A stretch of 64,000 nt of DNA from Prosapia bicincta. Taxonomy: Eukaryota; Arthropoda; Insecta; Hemiptera; Cercopidae. A program made the translations under genes and the position numbers. This document shows, in pieces, positions 10,235-22,120 of the stretch. Below the pieces are notes generated by a model that did not search any database, was not told the DNA's origin, and worked only from the letters and a program-made list of their open reading frames with translations. The stretch covers positions 351,661,082-351,725,081 of the forward strand of contig JBAIZL010000002.1 in NCBI GenBank assembly GCA_036971475.1. Reading direction: 5' to 3'. Position 1 is the first letter of the stretch. Each line of letters opens with the position of its first letter.

Positions 10235-10960
10235 TAATATTTTAAAGATTATACAGTGCACTATGTACATGCACTACTGCAGGTTTACTGTAAATGCCTG
10301 TAACTATAGCATTTGTGTTAACACGGATAACGCACCTCGTCTTTTTATCCGAGGTTTTCACGTAACCATGGTAATTTTGGACCCCATTACGCGCGGATAT
10401 GGAGGTATACCTGTATTTGCTATTGTCTTGTAATAAAAACAGTTAAGAGAGTAAATAATCTAGGTTTAGGTTAATCCAAAGAAAGGGTAATGCTGTTCAG
10501 ATTTAGTTCTGTAAAAAAAATTTAACCCTATTTTAAATTACTCATCAATCTCTGTCAAGGAACAGTTTTACCTCAAATGAAAGTATGTGTACAATGAAAC
10601 TTAGATGATTTGGACTAATTGTGATCGTGGTTCATCTGGGTTATCGAAAATATGAGTTAGCAAGAATTAAAAGAAGATGTACTTATAGAAAAACTCCTTT
10701 ATATTTATCAAATTATGAGTACTATGCACACTATATGATCATACAAATTTTATATACAGGTAAACTCCACTGTAAGTTATTTCTCTTCAAACAAATCTGT
10801 CAATTGGCTGTTTGGTTCGATTTTCTGAGCCATTTTCATGTTGTGCGATCTTGTAGTCTTTTCAGTATGACGCACACAAAACATTATGTTCATTATTTTG
10901 TTTATCTGTAGGTCTTAGACCTTTTGTATTGTTGTGTTGGACTTTTTATGTATTTACTGT
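10235..10960. other. No recognisable gene
   Basis: AT-rich flanking DNA. Open frames here (for example 10621-10911) are low in complexity and match no family I recognise. A few GGATAAC/ATCCGAGG motifs near 10325-10355 may be pogo debris. Confidence 0.4.
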
Positions 10961-11017
10961 ACTTATTAAAGTTGTGATATTCTTATTTATTGTTTTTTGC
11001 ATTTTCCTTTAAAACAA

Positions 11018-11083
11018 TTCCGGATTATCCGGGGATCCGAGTAAACGGAGTCTGATGTATCGAATTTCTACTGTAATTTGTAT
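11018..11083 (-). mobile_element. pogo/Tigger terminal remnant
   Basis: Read on the minus strand it begins ACAGTAGAAATTCGATAC and contains ACTCGGATCCCCGGATAATC. The CAGTAGAAA...CGGATAATCCGG pattern is a Tigger-type terminal inverted repeat. No matching partner end was found nearby, so this is a solo end. Confidence 0.5.
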
Positions 11084-11863
11084 TTTTCAAAACAAAAATT
11101 ACTAAGCTGAAAATTTAAAAATTATTAAGAAAATTTAGTTATTGATGGCCTCCTTAATCAATAGTTTCAAAAATTAACAATGGTACAAAAATGAAGAAAA
11201 ATCTTTAGACATTCTTAAGAATGCCTTACATGCCAAGTTTGTTGGGAGAAAAGCCAGTTAGCTAGAGAAATAAAGTACTATCTCCCTAAAGTAATTCAAT
11301 GCAATATTTTTTTATTTTCTTCATAGGTTTTTGCGAAGTTGCAGGTCTTGGTTGTGATTGTGTTTATCGTAACAATTGGTAAACACTGCAATGTTATAAA
11401 GGATGAGCCCAAATGATTTTCTTTTCTTTGTAAAAACCTAAAAAATTAGTTTACTGGTTATTTCTTATATCTATAAATACATGTTAAATTTATTTCAACA
11501 AGTTTTACAGATAACTCAGGAAGTCGTAGGAGTTCTTGAATAAGTTGAACTGAACTGTATTTATATCTTAGATATTTATTTTTCAAAATTTCTACACAAA
11601 ATTTTAAATGAACTTTATTTTTTTTGTGCTGTGCAAAAATGTTTTTTTTTTTATAAGAAAGCAACATCACAGAATATTTGCTTAGATTTAAATGTGTAAC
11701 AATGTTTGCTTTTGAAAGATAGAATTATTTTTTTAGATATAATTATAACAATTGTAACTTATTGTTTCTTTACAAATTAATTGATTTATTCAGTAGGCCT
11801 ATACTAAGAACTAAACAACTACAAGAAAATTTTGTATTACTGATAAAAATACTACTGTTTCAG
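11084..11863. other. Intronic or intergenic AT-rich DNA
   Basis: No coding or structured feature was identified. It ends in the polypyrimidine stretch and AG acceptor of the next exon (ACTGTTTCAG). Confidence 0.4.
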
Positions 11864-12059
11864 GTTTAACAAGTGCAACATTGGCAGCTCTTTCAAAACT
11901 TATGAGAAACATGAAAGTAGCAGATGACATCATTGATGTAATTCCCTTTGTGAATAGACAATTTTCTATGAAAAATATTGAATCAGAAAGTATAGAAATC
12001 CTTATTAGTGTAAAGCTTTGGAGAGTGCCTGAATTGTCACGAGCTTATCGCTTAGCCTG
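11864..12059 (+). CDS. Gene A, candidate internal exon, product unknown
   Basis: The interval is bounded by an acceptor (ACTGTTTCAG) and a candidate donor (CTG|GTAATT). The single open frame encodes about 65 residues, including LTSATLAALSKLMRNMKVAD, DIIDVIPFVNRQFSMKNIE and VPELSRAYRLA. It has a globular, helical composition with normal use of all residue classes, unlike the surrounding AT-rich frames. I do not recognise the family. The exon enters in phase 1. With the GTAATT donor it ends in phase 2, which does not fit the next candidate exon at 14859, so either an exon between them was missed or a different donor is used (GTGTAA near 12007 would fit). Confidence 0.55.
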
Positions 12060-12173
12060 GTAATTTATGTAACATGTATTCTTTTGTAGTTGCTTAATTC
12101 TTTTTACTTATTACAAATACTACATTTATATTTTGTAAACAGTCGTAATCTCAGAAAAGTTACCTTTTTTTAA

Positions 12174-12680
12174 CCTGGGAACGCTCATGCTAATAGATTG
12201 AATCTAACATTTTTAGTTGCAGTGAAGGAATTATTTTATCTTTTTGTTTTATGCGACTGAGCTTCTAAATATGCTCTTTTGAGGATGTTGGCCAGTTACT
12301 ATCCAAATTTCTAGTATATAGCAAGATTGAGAGGGTAACCAGAGGTGAGAGAAGTGGCATGCGTCGCCCATGTTAGGAAGCGCCAACATGTACGAGCAAT
12401 CACGTAAGTGCTGTGTGCTGTGTTAGGAACAGCCTAACAACACGAGTAATTGTGTAACTGTTATTACTCTAATTTTTCTATCTGTAATTTTACTTGAAAG
12501 TATGCTATAAATGTATTTAATAGATTGTTTTTATAACAATGAACAAGTTTACAGCTTACTATAGTTCATACAATTGAAATTTATAATATAAAACACATTA
12601 TTAACAATTATTACGAATGTTAGATTTGCTCTAACAACATGAGCCATTGTGGGAGTTTTAATAGCGCTAGCGTTCCCAGG
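12174..12680. mobile_element. piggyBac-type TTAA MITE, 507 bp
   Basis: The left end is CCTGGGAACGCTCATGC, and the reverse complement of the right end is CCTGGGAACGCTAGCGC, sharing 12 identical terminal bases. TTAA lies directly outside both ends (12170-12173 and 12681-12684), as in piggyBac insertions. There is no coding capacity. Internally a TTAGGAA...CTAACA...GAGCAAT-like motif recurs near 12370, 12425 and 12630. Confidence 0.8.
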
Positions 12681-12684
12681 TTAA

Positions 12685-13267
12685 CCATCTTATTTATAGT
12701 CATAATCTACTAAGCAGGTAGATAACCTAATTACATGAAATGAACAGTTTCTTGTGATAATAGTAAAATTAAAAATGTACAGAGTCCCAGTTATCATTAT
12801 GGTATAATGTCTCTATTGCTGAGGTCATTAAATAAACGTTTGTGTAAATATAATCATTATAGTAACATGTAACTCAAGTATTTATATGTTGGAAATTTTG
12901 CTACATAAGTTAAGGTTAAGTAGCTCAATATTAAGGTGGAAACATAAAGGTACTATAATATAGCTCTTTAATTATCTTTTTTTCATCATTGCTTTTGTCT
13001 TCTCTAACTTTATTATTAACATTTTGTATATTACTATTAAGAATAAGCATTCATTACTTTTATGTCATTTATTTTAGCTACTCAAAATTTAAAAAATGGG
13101 CTATTTCCTATTATCTGACAAGTGCATACAACATTATTTGATTAGCTATGTTTTCAGTAAAAGTGATCTGAAGAGTTTGTTCTTTACAGATTTTTAATTT
13201 AAATTCACTATTTATTACACTGAGTGTTCTATAAACTTTGTAATAATAACTTTAAATGATGTTAAGC
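12685..13267. other. Intronic AT-rich DNA, nothing recognised
   Basis: No coding frame, repeat or transposon end was identified. Confidence 0.4.
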
Positions 13268-13597
13268 ATTTACACATGGTCCTAACATTTAGCTCAAAAC
13301 CATGGTCCCAACATTTAGCTACAACTCGTAGTCTCAGCATCCACCCCTGATGCATAATCCTGACATTTAGATACAACACATAATCCCAACATTTATCTCC
13401 AACTAATAGTCTCGGCATTTACCAATGATGTATAATCCGACATTTAGATACAACACATAGTCCCAACATTTAGCTTAAACTCATAGTCTTGGCATTTACC
13501 GCTGTAGCCATGATGTGTAACACCTACACATAATCCTAACACCAAAGTATAATCCTGACATTCAGCTACAACACATAGTCCAGTCATTTAGTGTCAA
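13268..13597. repeat. Degenerate 26-bp minisatellite, about 12 copies
   Basis: A unit resembling CATTTAGCTACAACACATAG followed by TCCCAA recurs every 25-26 bp. Copies start near 13285, 13311, 13337, 13363, 13389, 13415 and onward. They diverge by several bases each, and one insertion interrupts the array near 13500. It lies inside the candidate intron of gene A. Confidence 0.8.
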
Positions 13598-14858
13598 CAA
13601 CAGGATTGCCATTTATTATAAAATAGAGTAATACCAACTTAGTGTAGTTTTTCACATTGAATTATAAGTTCGGTAGTTTGGTGATACCTGATTTTTCCAT
13701 TTATTGTGGTTTGGATAATTGACCTTCAGATGACTGATGTACCAATATTTGACACTATACTGTATTTTAATGGTGTCCAAAAGGTTAACCTATATGGTAG
13801 CTAGATAGTGTGTAAGTAAATGTGTGTATTTGAGTTCACATTTGTGTATGTTATTGTTACAACATACTAAAGAGGACGTGCATAATAATACATTCTTAAT
13901 TTTAAAGATTCCAATAGACGCTCATTATTACTGTGAAATATTTTTATGGCTGCCCATAGATCTTCAATATTATTGCATGTTCAATTCAGTTTGTGCAATA
14001 AATTGAATCGTTTTGATACAATATTGATGATTGTGCAATATATTGCGCAATCACAACTACAGGCATACAATGTGCTTAGCAATATGTCAATCCCTGACAT
14101 TAATACGACCCATGTTGATTGAAATCAAACTTGTTGTGTGTTAATTGTAGTAGGTCAAAAATGTGGGAAAAAGAAATAGAAGGCACGGAAGAAATGGCCC
14201 AAACAGTGGTTTATTGATAGGCAGAACTACTTTCATAAACAATTATGATAATGAACTCATAATGAACTGATAGAGTGTGAACCGAATGACTTTTGTAACT
14301 TTTTACACATAAATGGTGATTTATTTGATAAATTCCTCACTTTGGTAATTCCTCAGATAGATTAGTACAGTATTTGCTCTTTATCTCCCACAGGACCGGA
14401 ACTCCATAGTAGACTTCTATAAATTCTAAAATGAACTTTCTGTTATCATGATGCGTTATCTAATACTTGTTGGAACCCTCTTTTGGGATATTGCACAATA
14501 TTACCAACTCATGGCCCAATACTTTCCAGGTTGTCCAATATATTTCAAAATGATGATGATTATTATTATTATATAAATGAATATGATCTACACACGATTA
14601 ATAATGTTGCACAATATTATTAATCGTCTGTAGGCGGCTTGACACTATAAAACCTTTGCTGTATTTAGAATGTAGCTTCTGGTATCAGCTATGATTATTC
14701 TACAATTATTTTTGTTCTAAAGTATTAAGCCCTTAAAATCTTGAACACTTGAAAATTGTAATCTACTATCTATCTATTCTCTTGGCTCCCTATTTGTTTA
14801 TAAAATATTAAAATCTGGTTTTCATTTCATTTTCATTAAAATTTTTTATAATTTTTAG
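13598..14858. other. Intronic AT-rich DNA, nothing recognised
   Basis: No gene or mobile element was identified. Several short ATATTG / TATTGCGCAATC-like palindromic stretches occur at 14000-14060. The interval ends in the acceptor TTATAATTTTTAG of the next exon. Confidence 0.4.
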
Positions 14859-14967
14859 GATTTGATTTCATGGAAGGGGGTCATGATGAGGTGACACTTA
14901 GAACAGGAAAGCAAGCTAATAGTCGCAGCATACAGTTTGATCTGCAAGCATTACTTGCCTTGTTTGG
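14859..14967 (+). CDS. Gene A, second candidate exon, product unknown
   Basis: It is bounded by a TTTTTAG acceptor and a strong donor (TTTG|GTGAGC). Only one frame is open. It encodes FDFMEGGHDEVTLRTGKQ and then ANSRSIQFDLQALLALF, a normal soluble-protein composition. It enters with two bases of a split codon (phase 1) and ends with one. It probably belongs to the same plus-strand gene as 11864-12059, about 2.8 kb upstream, although the phases do not join directly. I do not recognise the family. Confidence 0.5.
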
Positions 14968-15529
14968 TGAGCCTATATATATATAAATTAACAAAGCAAT
15001 AAACTAATCCTGTTTGATAGTAAAATATGTTCTTTAAATACTTCAATATTTTATTTATTTTTTTAAGCATCTTCAACAGTTCTAAGTAGCTGTTATAAAC
15101 CAACACCATTTTATCAATAATTTTTTTAATGAAGTTTAGAAAATAAGTTATGAAATTTAGAAAATATAATGTGAAAAATAGTTTTAATTTCATTTTAATT
15201 AAAATTAATTTTAATTACAATTATTAAATTATAAATAATTAATAATTAATTTTGCAGTACTTAGTTAAAAACAGAAATATACTGATAAATGCATATAATT
15301 TTTTGAGTATATGTCAATTTAAATATTATATTAGATTGAAAAATTTTACTGAAAAGCGTTTTAAAATAGTTGTAATTAGGTTTTCGTTATTAGTATGTTC
15401 CTATTTTGTACCAAGAATTATAGAAATAGTCAACTAAATAATTTACTCAATGATTTACTCTGATGATTGGAGTAACTTCAACATTTACAAACTAATTAAC
15501 AAATTTTCAAACTTTTAATAGGCGTTATC
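14968..15529. other. AT-rich DNA, nothing recognised
   Basis: Strongly AT-biased with TTAATT-rich stretches. The short open frames on both strands are composed of K, N, I, F and Y and are not convincing genes. Confidence 0.4.
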
Positions 15530-15740
15530 TATATTATTATATACAAATCTAATGGTGTGTGTGTGCATTCATGCATGTGGTGTGTGTGTGTGTGTGTGTG
15601 TGTGCTACTCAATCACCTAAAAACTACTGGACCCATTGAGCTGTAATTTTATATGGACATTCTTAGGGTTCCTGGTTACCACATAGGCCTATTTTTATTT
15701 AGTAATTCCATCAGGGCATCGCTCCACTGGCTTTGAAAAC
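15530..15740 (+). repeat. (TG)n microsatellite joined to a dispersed-repeat module
   Basis: A TG-rich microsatellite (about 15556-15603) leads into GCTACTCAATCACCTAAAAA and ACTACTGGACCCATTGAGC. The combination of a microsatellite with a TCAATCAC...AAAACTACTGGACC block recurs in many arthropod genomes and is often linked to Helitron-like repeats. I infer this from memory of the pattern; no element boundary is visible. Confidence 0.35.
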
Positions 15741-15829
15741 CCCCTTAACACTAAATTATCTATACTCCATTATATACTTAACTTGGCTTAATCAGCTGAT
15801 AATTACCTGTAAAAGTCACTTTTAAACAC

Positions 15830-16464
15830 ATTTAGAGGGGTGGGTTAAGTTGGTTGTGTGCTATGTAATAAAACAGGGTGTTGGCTTCAAAATGTGTGGG
15901 GTTATTTAATATGTTTTCTTTATCTGTTGCGTAGTGTTTGTATATTTGTTATTTTCTAAAGTTGTTAGTCTTTTACTTTGTTTTTGTTTTAATATGTAAA
16001 GAATGTTTAAATTAGTATGTGTGTCATTTGTTTTTTAGGTGTGTTGTGTAACTGGATTTTGGGTTTGTGTTGTTTCTTTAGGTAATGTGTTCATTGAAGC
16101 GTGTGTAGAATTACCATACAGGTTTGGCCAATATAATAGCTAGGACACTTGCTAGATGTTAATTTGTAAATACCGAATAGATTTTATTTATTTCTTTGTT
16201 GAAAGGGTTGTATATGCTATCTTTAAATGTTTGTTCTTTTGTAAGATTTTTGGTAAAGTATTTTGTGTGTGTTTTCTGGTAAGTGAGGGATATGTATTTT
16301 TTGTTTTTTGTGTGGTTTGTCAGCGTGGCTGTTTTGTGATGTTGTTTATGTTTAATTTTCATGTGCATATTGTCTATTAGTGTGTGTTGGTATTTAAATG
16401 AGTTTTCAATTTTTAGAAGGGTTGCATGAATTATATTAGAGCTAAAATGTGAAAATAATGGCAA
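15830..16464 (-). pseudogene. Penelope-like element, GIY-YIG endonuclease region, decayed (family C)
   Basis: On the minus strand, near 16130, the sequence encodes YYIGQT followed by a frame-shifted finger and linker. Near 15960-16000 it encodes a version of LKQ-SKRLTTLENN, and near 15890 HILKPTPCF. The intact-looking relative at 49681-50049 has the same order: YYIGQTGRSFYTRFDEHIS, KQSKKLTTLEKYEIYKHY and HFEANSLFQYI. The endonuclease of Penelope-like elements nicks target DNA for retrotransposition. Many stops and frameshifts make this copy dead. Confidence 0.6.
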
Positions 16465-18010
16465 CGTGATGTCTATACACTATTACATACACGAGGTAAA
16501 GGGAACAAGGTAAAACATACTGAGCTGCATTCCATGCATGGTTTAGGAGATATACATGTTTTGGTTGTAGTCTTCAAAACAATCCTACATAAATCTTAAA
16601 ACATGCATAACTCAATAACTACAAACAATAGATAAATTCTGTGATAACCAAGTGAATCAACAATCAAATTTGTGTAATTTAAGCGTTTTAAATGATTTTT
16701 CAGTGTTTAGAAGTAATTTGCAGAAATACATTAACAATAGTTCATGTTTTATTTTAGTGCTAAAATATGAAAATATTCGCAACTTGTTGTCTATACACTA
16801 TTACATACAGGAGGTAACTCGGTATAACATACTGAGCTACCTTCCTTACATGGTTTAGGAGATATACACATTTTGTAATAGTTTTCAAAACAATTCCACA
16901 TAAATCTTTATACAAACATAATTCAATAACTACAAACAATAGATAAATTCTGTGATAATAAAGTGAATCTACGATCAAATCTATGTAATTTAAGCTATTT
17001 AAATGAGTTTTCAATTTTTAGAAGCAATTCGCAAAAATACATGATCTAGTTCATGCATATGTTTAGTATAAAATTGTGAGAATATTAGCAACTTGTTGTC
17101 TATACACTATTACATACAGGAGGTACAGGGTAACTAGGTATAACATACTGAGCTCCTTCCTTACACGGTTTATGAGATATACATGTTTTTGTTGTAGTCT
17201 TAAAAACAGTAGGATTTAAAACTTAAAACATGCAAAACTTTTTAACTACAAACAATAGATATATTCTGTGAATCTACGATCAAGCCTGTGTTATTTAAGC
17301 TATTTAAATGAGTTTTCAATTTTTAGAAGCGTTTCATGAATTATATTAGGGTTAAAATGTGAAAATAATGGCAACTTGTTGTCTATACACAATTACATAC
17401 ACGAGGTGCAGAGTAACAAGGTATAACATACTGAGCTTCTTCCTTACATGGTTTAGGGGATATACACGTTTTTGTAGTATTCTTCAAAACAGTAGGATTT
17501 AAAACTTAGAACATGCAAAACTCTTTAACTACAAACAATAGATAAATTCTGTGATAACCACGTGAATCTACGATTTAATCTGTGTTATTTAAGCTATTTA
17601 AATGAGTTTTCAAATTTTAGAAGGGATTTGAAATACATTAACTTCATGAATTATATTACGGCTAAAATGTGAAAATAATGGCAACTTGTTGTCTATACAC
17701 TATTACATACACGAGGTACAGAGTAACAAGGTAAAACATACTGAGCTGCATTACTTACATGGTTTAGGGGATATACACGTTTTAGGTTGTAGTCTTCAAA
17801 ACAGTGAGATTTAAAAATTAAAACATACAAAACTCTTTAACTACAAACAATAGTTAAATTCTGTGATAACCACGTTAATCTACGATCAAATCTGTGTTAT
17901 TTAAGCTATTTAAATGATTTTTCATTTTTTTGAAGTAACTCACAAAAAGACATTAATATAGTTCATGCATTTTCTTAGGGTAAACATGTGAAAAAAATCG
18001 CAATGTTCAC
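16397..18010. repeat. ~300-bp tandem repeat, about 5.5 copies
   Basis: A block starting AATGAGTTTTCAATTTTTAG and containing TTGTCTATACACTATTACAT, ACATACTGAGCT and CTACAAACAATAGATAAATT recurs with starts near 16397, 16691, 17002, 17307, 17601 and 17913. Spacing varies between 294 and 312 bp through small indels. Copies differ by roughly 10 percent by eye. The first copy overlaps the start of the PLE remnant on its left. Confidence 0.88.
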
Positions 18011-19020
18011 ACCTGCTCCTTACAATATTATGTTATATCCTATATAATGTTTAAAACAGTTGTATTTTCAGTAAATGAGGTACAATTCAAGGAATATAAT
18101 ATATTATATATTTTTATTTCCATAATATGTCACAATGATTTAATTTTTTTTCTAGTAAATAATTACAATCGTTACATTTAGTCAGATCAGTATCTAAAAA
18201 TAGAGAAAACTAATATCATATAGATAAGTGTATTTATTTTAGTATGGTGAGAGGCTAGACCTTTGTTAGCCAAATTAGTAATGAAGGGTTGACCTTTATT
18301 CAAAAGGAGTAACCTTCACATTTTCTGCCACCTGAAAATTGTTTAAAAGTGTTAATTAAGGATAAAAATTATACACTATCTTTTGTTAAATACTATCACT
18401 ATAAACAGTGGTGTAGATAACATCCACTACACCGTAGAAATTATAGCCGAAAGGCGGTAAATAGCTAAATAAATACCTCATCGTTCTTTCTTGGCAGGTT
18501 TTTCTCACTAAAAAATCATTAACGTAGGTTTTTGTTCAAAACATGAATATTGTTCTACCTTCCCCTAGTTACGTTTGACCCACCTGTTAGAGGAATTACT
18601 GAGGTAAAACCAAACAGCGTATTTAATAAATTTACTTTATCATAGGCTTTATAACTTTTGTCTTGCATCTCGGAACATGTCCCTTTACCGGTTTTGCTCC
18701 TCACACTATGAGAATTGCAAGGGTAAAGGGTATTATCTACGCCATTAATTATAATGATAATACATTAATTGTAAAAGACACAATGCTAAAATTAGCAATG
18801 ATCTTTTTATGTGCACAAGAAAATTACGTGTAATCAAATATTTGCATTTTGTGTGACATACAGGCTTCTTGGGAATACATTTACAGGTTTTGCAGAATAT
18901 TTCAGCACTATTTGTAATATGTAAAAACTAATTACTGTTCTGTTACTATTAACATCCCAACTCTCATAATCTGTGTATAAAAATGTTCCAAACAGGGTAT
19001 AGTTTAACACAATGACAAAC
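18011..19020. other. Noncoding DNA, nothing recognised
   Basis: No coding frame, terminal repeat or tandem structure was identified. Confidence 0.4.
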
Positions 19021-19085
19021 AGTAAAACTTCAATTATCCGAACTCCGCCTATTATAATTGTGGATTATCCAAATTGGTTTCAGAT
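19021..19085 (+). mobile_element. pogo/Tigger terminal remnant
   Basis: It starts ACAGTAAAACTTCAATTATC followed by CGAACTCCGCC, the CAGTAAAAC...TTATCCGAACTCCG pattern of Tigger-type ends. It resembles the solo end at 11018-11083. No partner end was found. Confidence 0.45.
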
Positions 19086-19249
19086 TTTTAGAAAAAGAGA
19101 CAGAAACGTTCAGCGATTTAAGCTAGTGTAGGCGCATGCAAACATTAATAATGTAAAACTAAAATAGCCTTGTTTGGTTTCTGCCTGAAAAATTACAAAG
19201 CCTGCCTTTAGTGTTTATGATTTATATATATATGGCCCATAGACAGAAA

Positions 19250-20145
19250 AGAAGGTCTATACAGACAAGAAGTTAAAAATAGAGTTACTAAGAGCTGAAT
19301 AATATTCAAACATTGATACAAAACTGTTACAACATTCATAACTATTATAATTTCAAATTTATTAATTGTTATAGTAAAAATTTGTCCAACATATAACTCA
19401 CTCAAATGCTTTATTTTATAGTTATTTCTCTGTATTCAATATTATCAAATACAGAAGTAATTTATTTATATTTAAAAAAATTATATTTAGAAAGGAAAAA
19501 TTTATAGTTACTATAATATCTTTCTATGTTCATAATAACATAAGATTTTACATATAAATGTAAAAGGTATAATACTTATAACAGCCTGTATTGGGAGAAG
19601 ATGTTTTTATTAAAGAAAATAAATAGGATGTGTTTGTTTTTATTGTCAATGATGTTTGTTTGATTATTCATTTAAACTGAAAGTTGCCCAGCTGTGACTT
19701 GTAGGAACTTATATTTTTAAACAATTACAGAGACAAAACTTATTGGACCCACTAAACAATCATCTTCAGTATCTAGATATATACAAAGAACATATGCCAT
19801 TATTTGGTGAAATGTGATTGTTGATATCTTATACTAATGTGTCAAATTTAAGAATAATGAGGTTATGGCACAAAAAAAGGAAAACAAAATAACTTCATAT
19901 GTAGGCTAGTAGTTTGATTAGGTAGTTCTTCATTTTGAAATAAAAATCCCCAGAAGCTCTAATTTTGTACATGAGTTGTGTTAATCATTTTCAAAAGATG
20001 TTTGGCAAAACATGAAATATAAAATTTTTTTATTTAAAATTACGCTTTTGGTATTACTTGGGAAAAAAGATACTACTTACTGATATTTTTCAGCAGACAC
20101 GTTTGGCATTAGGTCAGTGCTGTGAGTCACGGAAGATATTTCTTA
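19250..20145 (+). repeat. Duplicated block, copy 1
   Basis: This block shares many long matches in the same order with 21240-22250: AGAGCTGAA...ATACAAAACTGTTACAA, TAGTTACTATAAT, TTCTATGTTCATAATAA, ATGTAAAAGGTAT, ACAATCATC, TTTGGTGAAATCTGATTG-like and TAGTTTGATTAGGTAGTTCTTCA. It ends in a short piece of PLE family B terminus (TTTTTCAGCAGACACGTTTG, then GTCAGTGCTGTGAGTCACGG). It is noncoding. Confidence 0.75.
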
Positions 20146-21239
20146 TGTTGATTTGACAGAGTATTTCTCTAAAAAAGGTAAAGTTCTATGTATAAATATC
20201 CTTATGAGAAAACTATGATACTAACTATGTGAAAACTATGTGGTGAGAATAATCTTCACCTTACTGATGACAGTCATGTGGTAGAATCTAGACTAGTGCC
20301 GACAGAGGGGTTATTTACACTCACCCCTCTTCCAAGTTAAGTTAACACAGAAATTACTTAGCATGTATAACAAAAAAACAGTATCCATTCACTGATATAA
20401 GAAAACAAATTGCATGAGATATAACATTTTTTTGTAGACAAAATAAAAAATTTATTACACTTGTTTCTATAAAAACCTCAAGATGTACAACACAAAAATG
20501 TATGTTTAAAAATTTGTAAGAGTGCTGTTTTATCTCACCAAATGAGATAGCAGGTTAAAACCCTTTCTGTTAGCAGAGAATATTGTATAATTGAAGTGTC
20601 ATTATTATTTTTAAAAGTACATTAAAACTGAAAACATATTTTAATATTACATTTTTAAATTTCTTTGTTTTCTAATATTCTAATCTTTCTAATTCGACTT
20701 TTCTTGTAACTATGTTGAATGTAATTACCTTTTAATTGTTTGTTTTTTCAATGTTTTAATCATTAGAAGATAACTTCTTCTAATGCTCTTCGCCAAAATA
20801 ATTTCAATTTATTTACTGAAAGGAAGGTTGTACAAGTATTTTTAAAAAACATTTTCTGCCTATTAATATTCAAATCCGGATTCTTTCATAAGCTTTTTAA
20901 GCCCTTCTAATCAAATCACAAACTTAATAATGTGTTTGTGTAGTTGTCTATAGAACAATTTATTACAAATAAGAATAAACATGAAAATATAACAACAACA
21001 ATACAATTACAAGGTAAATACATATAATGGTAAAATGTATAAAATAGTTCAATATTCTCTTCAAGAACATTGTGGGTATATATAGACAACAGTTACTAGA
21101 ATTTTTTTCAATTTATTGTTAGTATCACACTAAAGATCACCTAGTGTGATAGAAAAAGTTTTGTCTCAGTAAAATTTTCATTATGTATGCGTTAACAAAA
21201 ATGTTAGAAAGTTTTGCCAATCATCATGGATAGTAAAAT
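20146..21239. other. Noncoding DNA between the duplicated blocks
   Basis: AT-rich. The stretch near 20450-20500 (CAAGATGTACAACACAAAAA) resembles 23010-23035 at the edge of PLE family B, so part of it is probably PLE debris. Nothing else was recognised. Confidence 0.4.
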
Positions 21240-22120
21240 CCATACAGCTAAAAATAATATCACGAAGAGCTGAAAAGTATTAAAATATTAATACAAAACT
21301 GTTACAATATTATTATTGCTTACAATTTCAAAATAATGAACTACTATAGTAAAATTTCTTCAATATATATATAGCTTAGTCAAATTCTAGCCATATTCTA
21401 TGAGCATTTCTCTGCATTCAAAAATGGAAATGATAAAAAATGGAAATAATTATCAAAAATGGAAATAATTTATATGTATTTAAAAATAATAAATTTACAA
21501 AGGAAAAAATTATAGTTACTATAATAGCTTTCTATGTTCATAATAAGATAGGCTCTTACATATGAATGTAAAAGGTATCCTACTTAGTAACACACTGTAT
21601 TGGGAGAAATTTGTTTTTATTTAATGAATAAACTGTACTCGTTAGCTGTTGTCCAATTTAGGTTATTGTAGAATTTTTAATTAACTTAACAAAGCAGACT
21701 AATTAAAGAAAATAAATAGGCTGCATTTTTTTTTTTTTTTGTCAATGATGTTTGATTAATCCTTTAAATTGAAACTTGTCCAACCGTGACTTGTATGAAC
21801 TTAAATTTTTAAACAATTACAGAGACAAAACGTTTTGGACCCAATAAACAATCATCCTCAGTATCTAGATATGTACAAAAAATATATGCCAATATTTGGT
21901 GAAATCTGATTGTTGATATCTTATACTAATGTGTCAAATTTAAGAATAATCAGGTTATGGTAGAAAAGTAAAAAAGTGAAAGAAAATAATTTCATATAAG
22001 TAGTTTGATTAGGTAGTTCTTCAATTTAAAATAAAAATTCCCAAAAGCTCAAATTTTGTACAGGAGTTATGTCTAATATTTTCAAAACATGTTTGGCAAA
22101 ACATCAAAATATTTTATTTC
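21240..22120 (+). repeat. Duplicated block, copy 2
   Basis: Second copy of the block at 19250-20145, offset by about 1.98 kb. Relative to copy 1 it has an extra ~90-bp stretch near 21630-21710 (CTCGTTAGCTGTTGTCCAAT...) and a poly-T run near 21728. It leads directly into a full PLE family B palindrome. Confidence 0.75.

Noticed and set aside
10621..10911. 96-codon plus-strand frame
   Set aside because: AT-driven composition, no motif, no splice or promoter context.
14951..15193. 80-codon minus-strand frame rich in K, N, F and I
   Set aside because: Low-complexity AT-rich translation.
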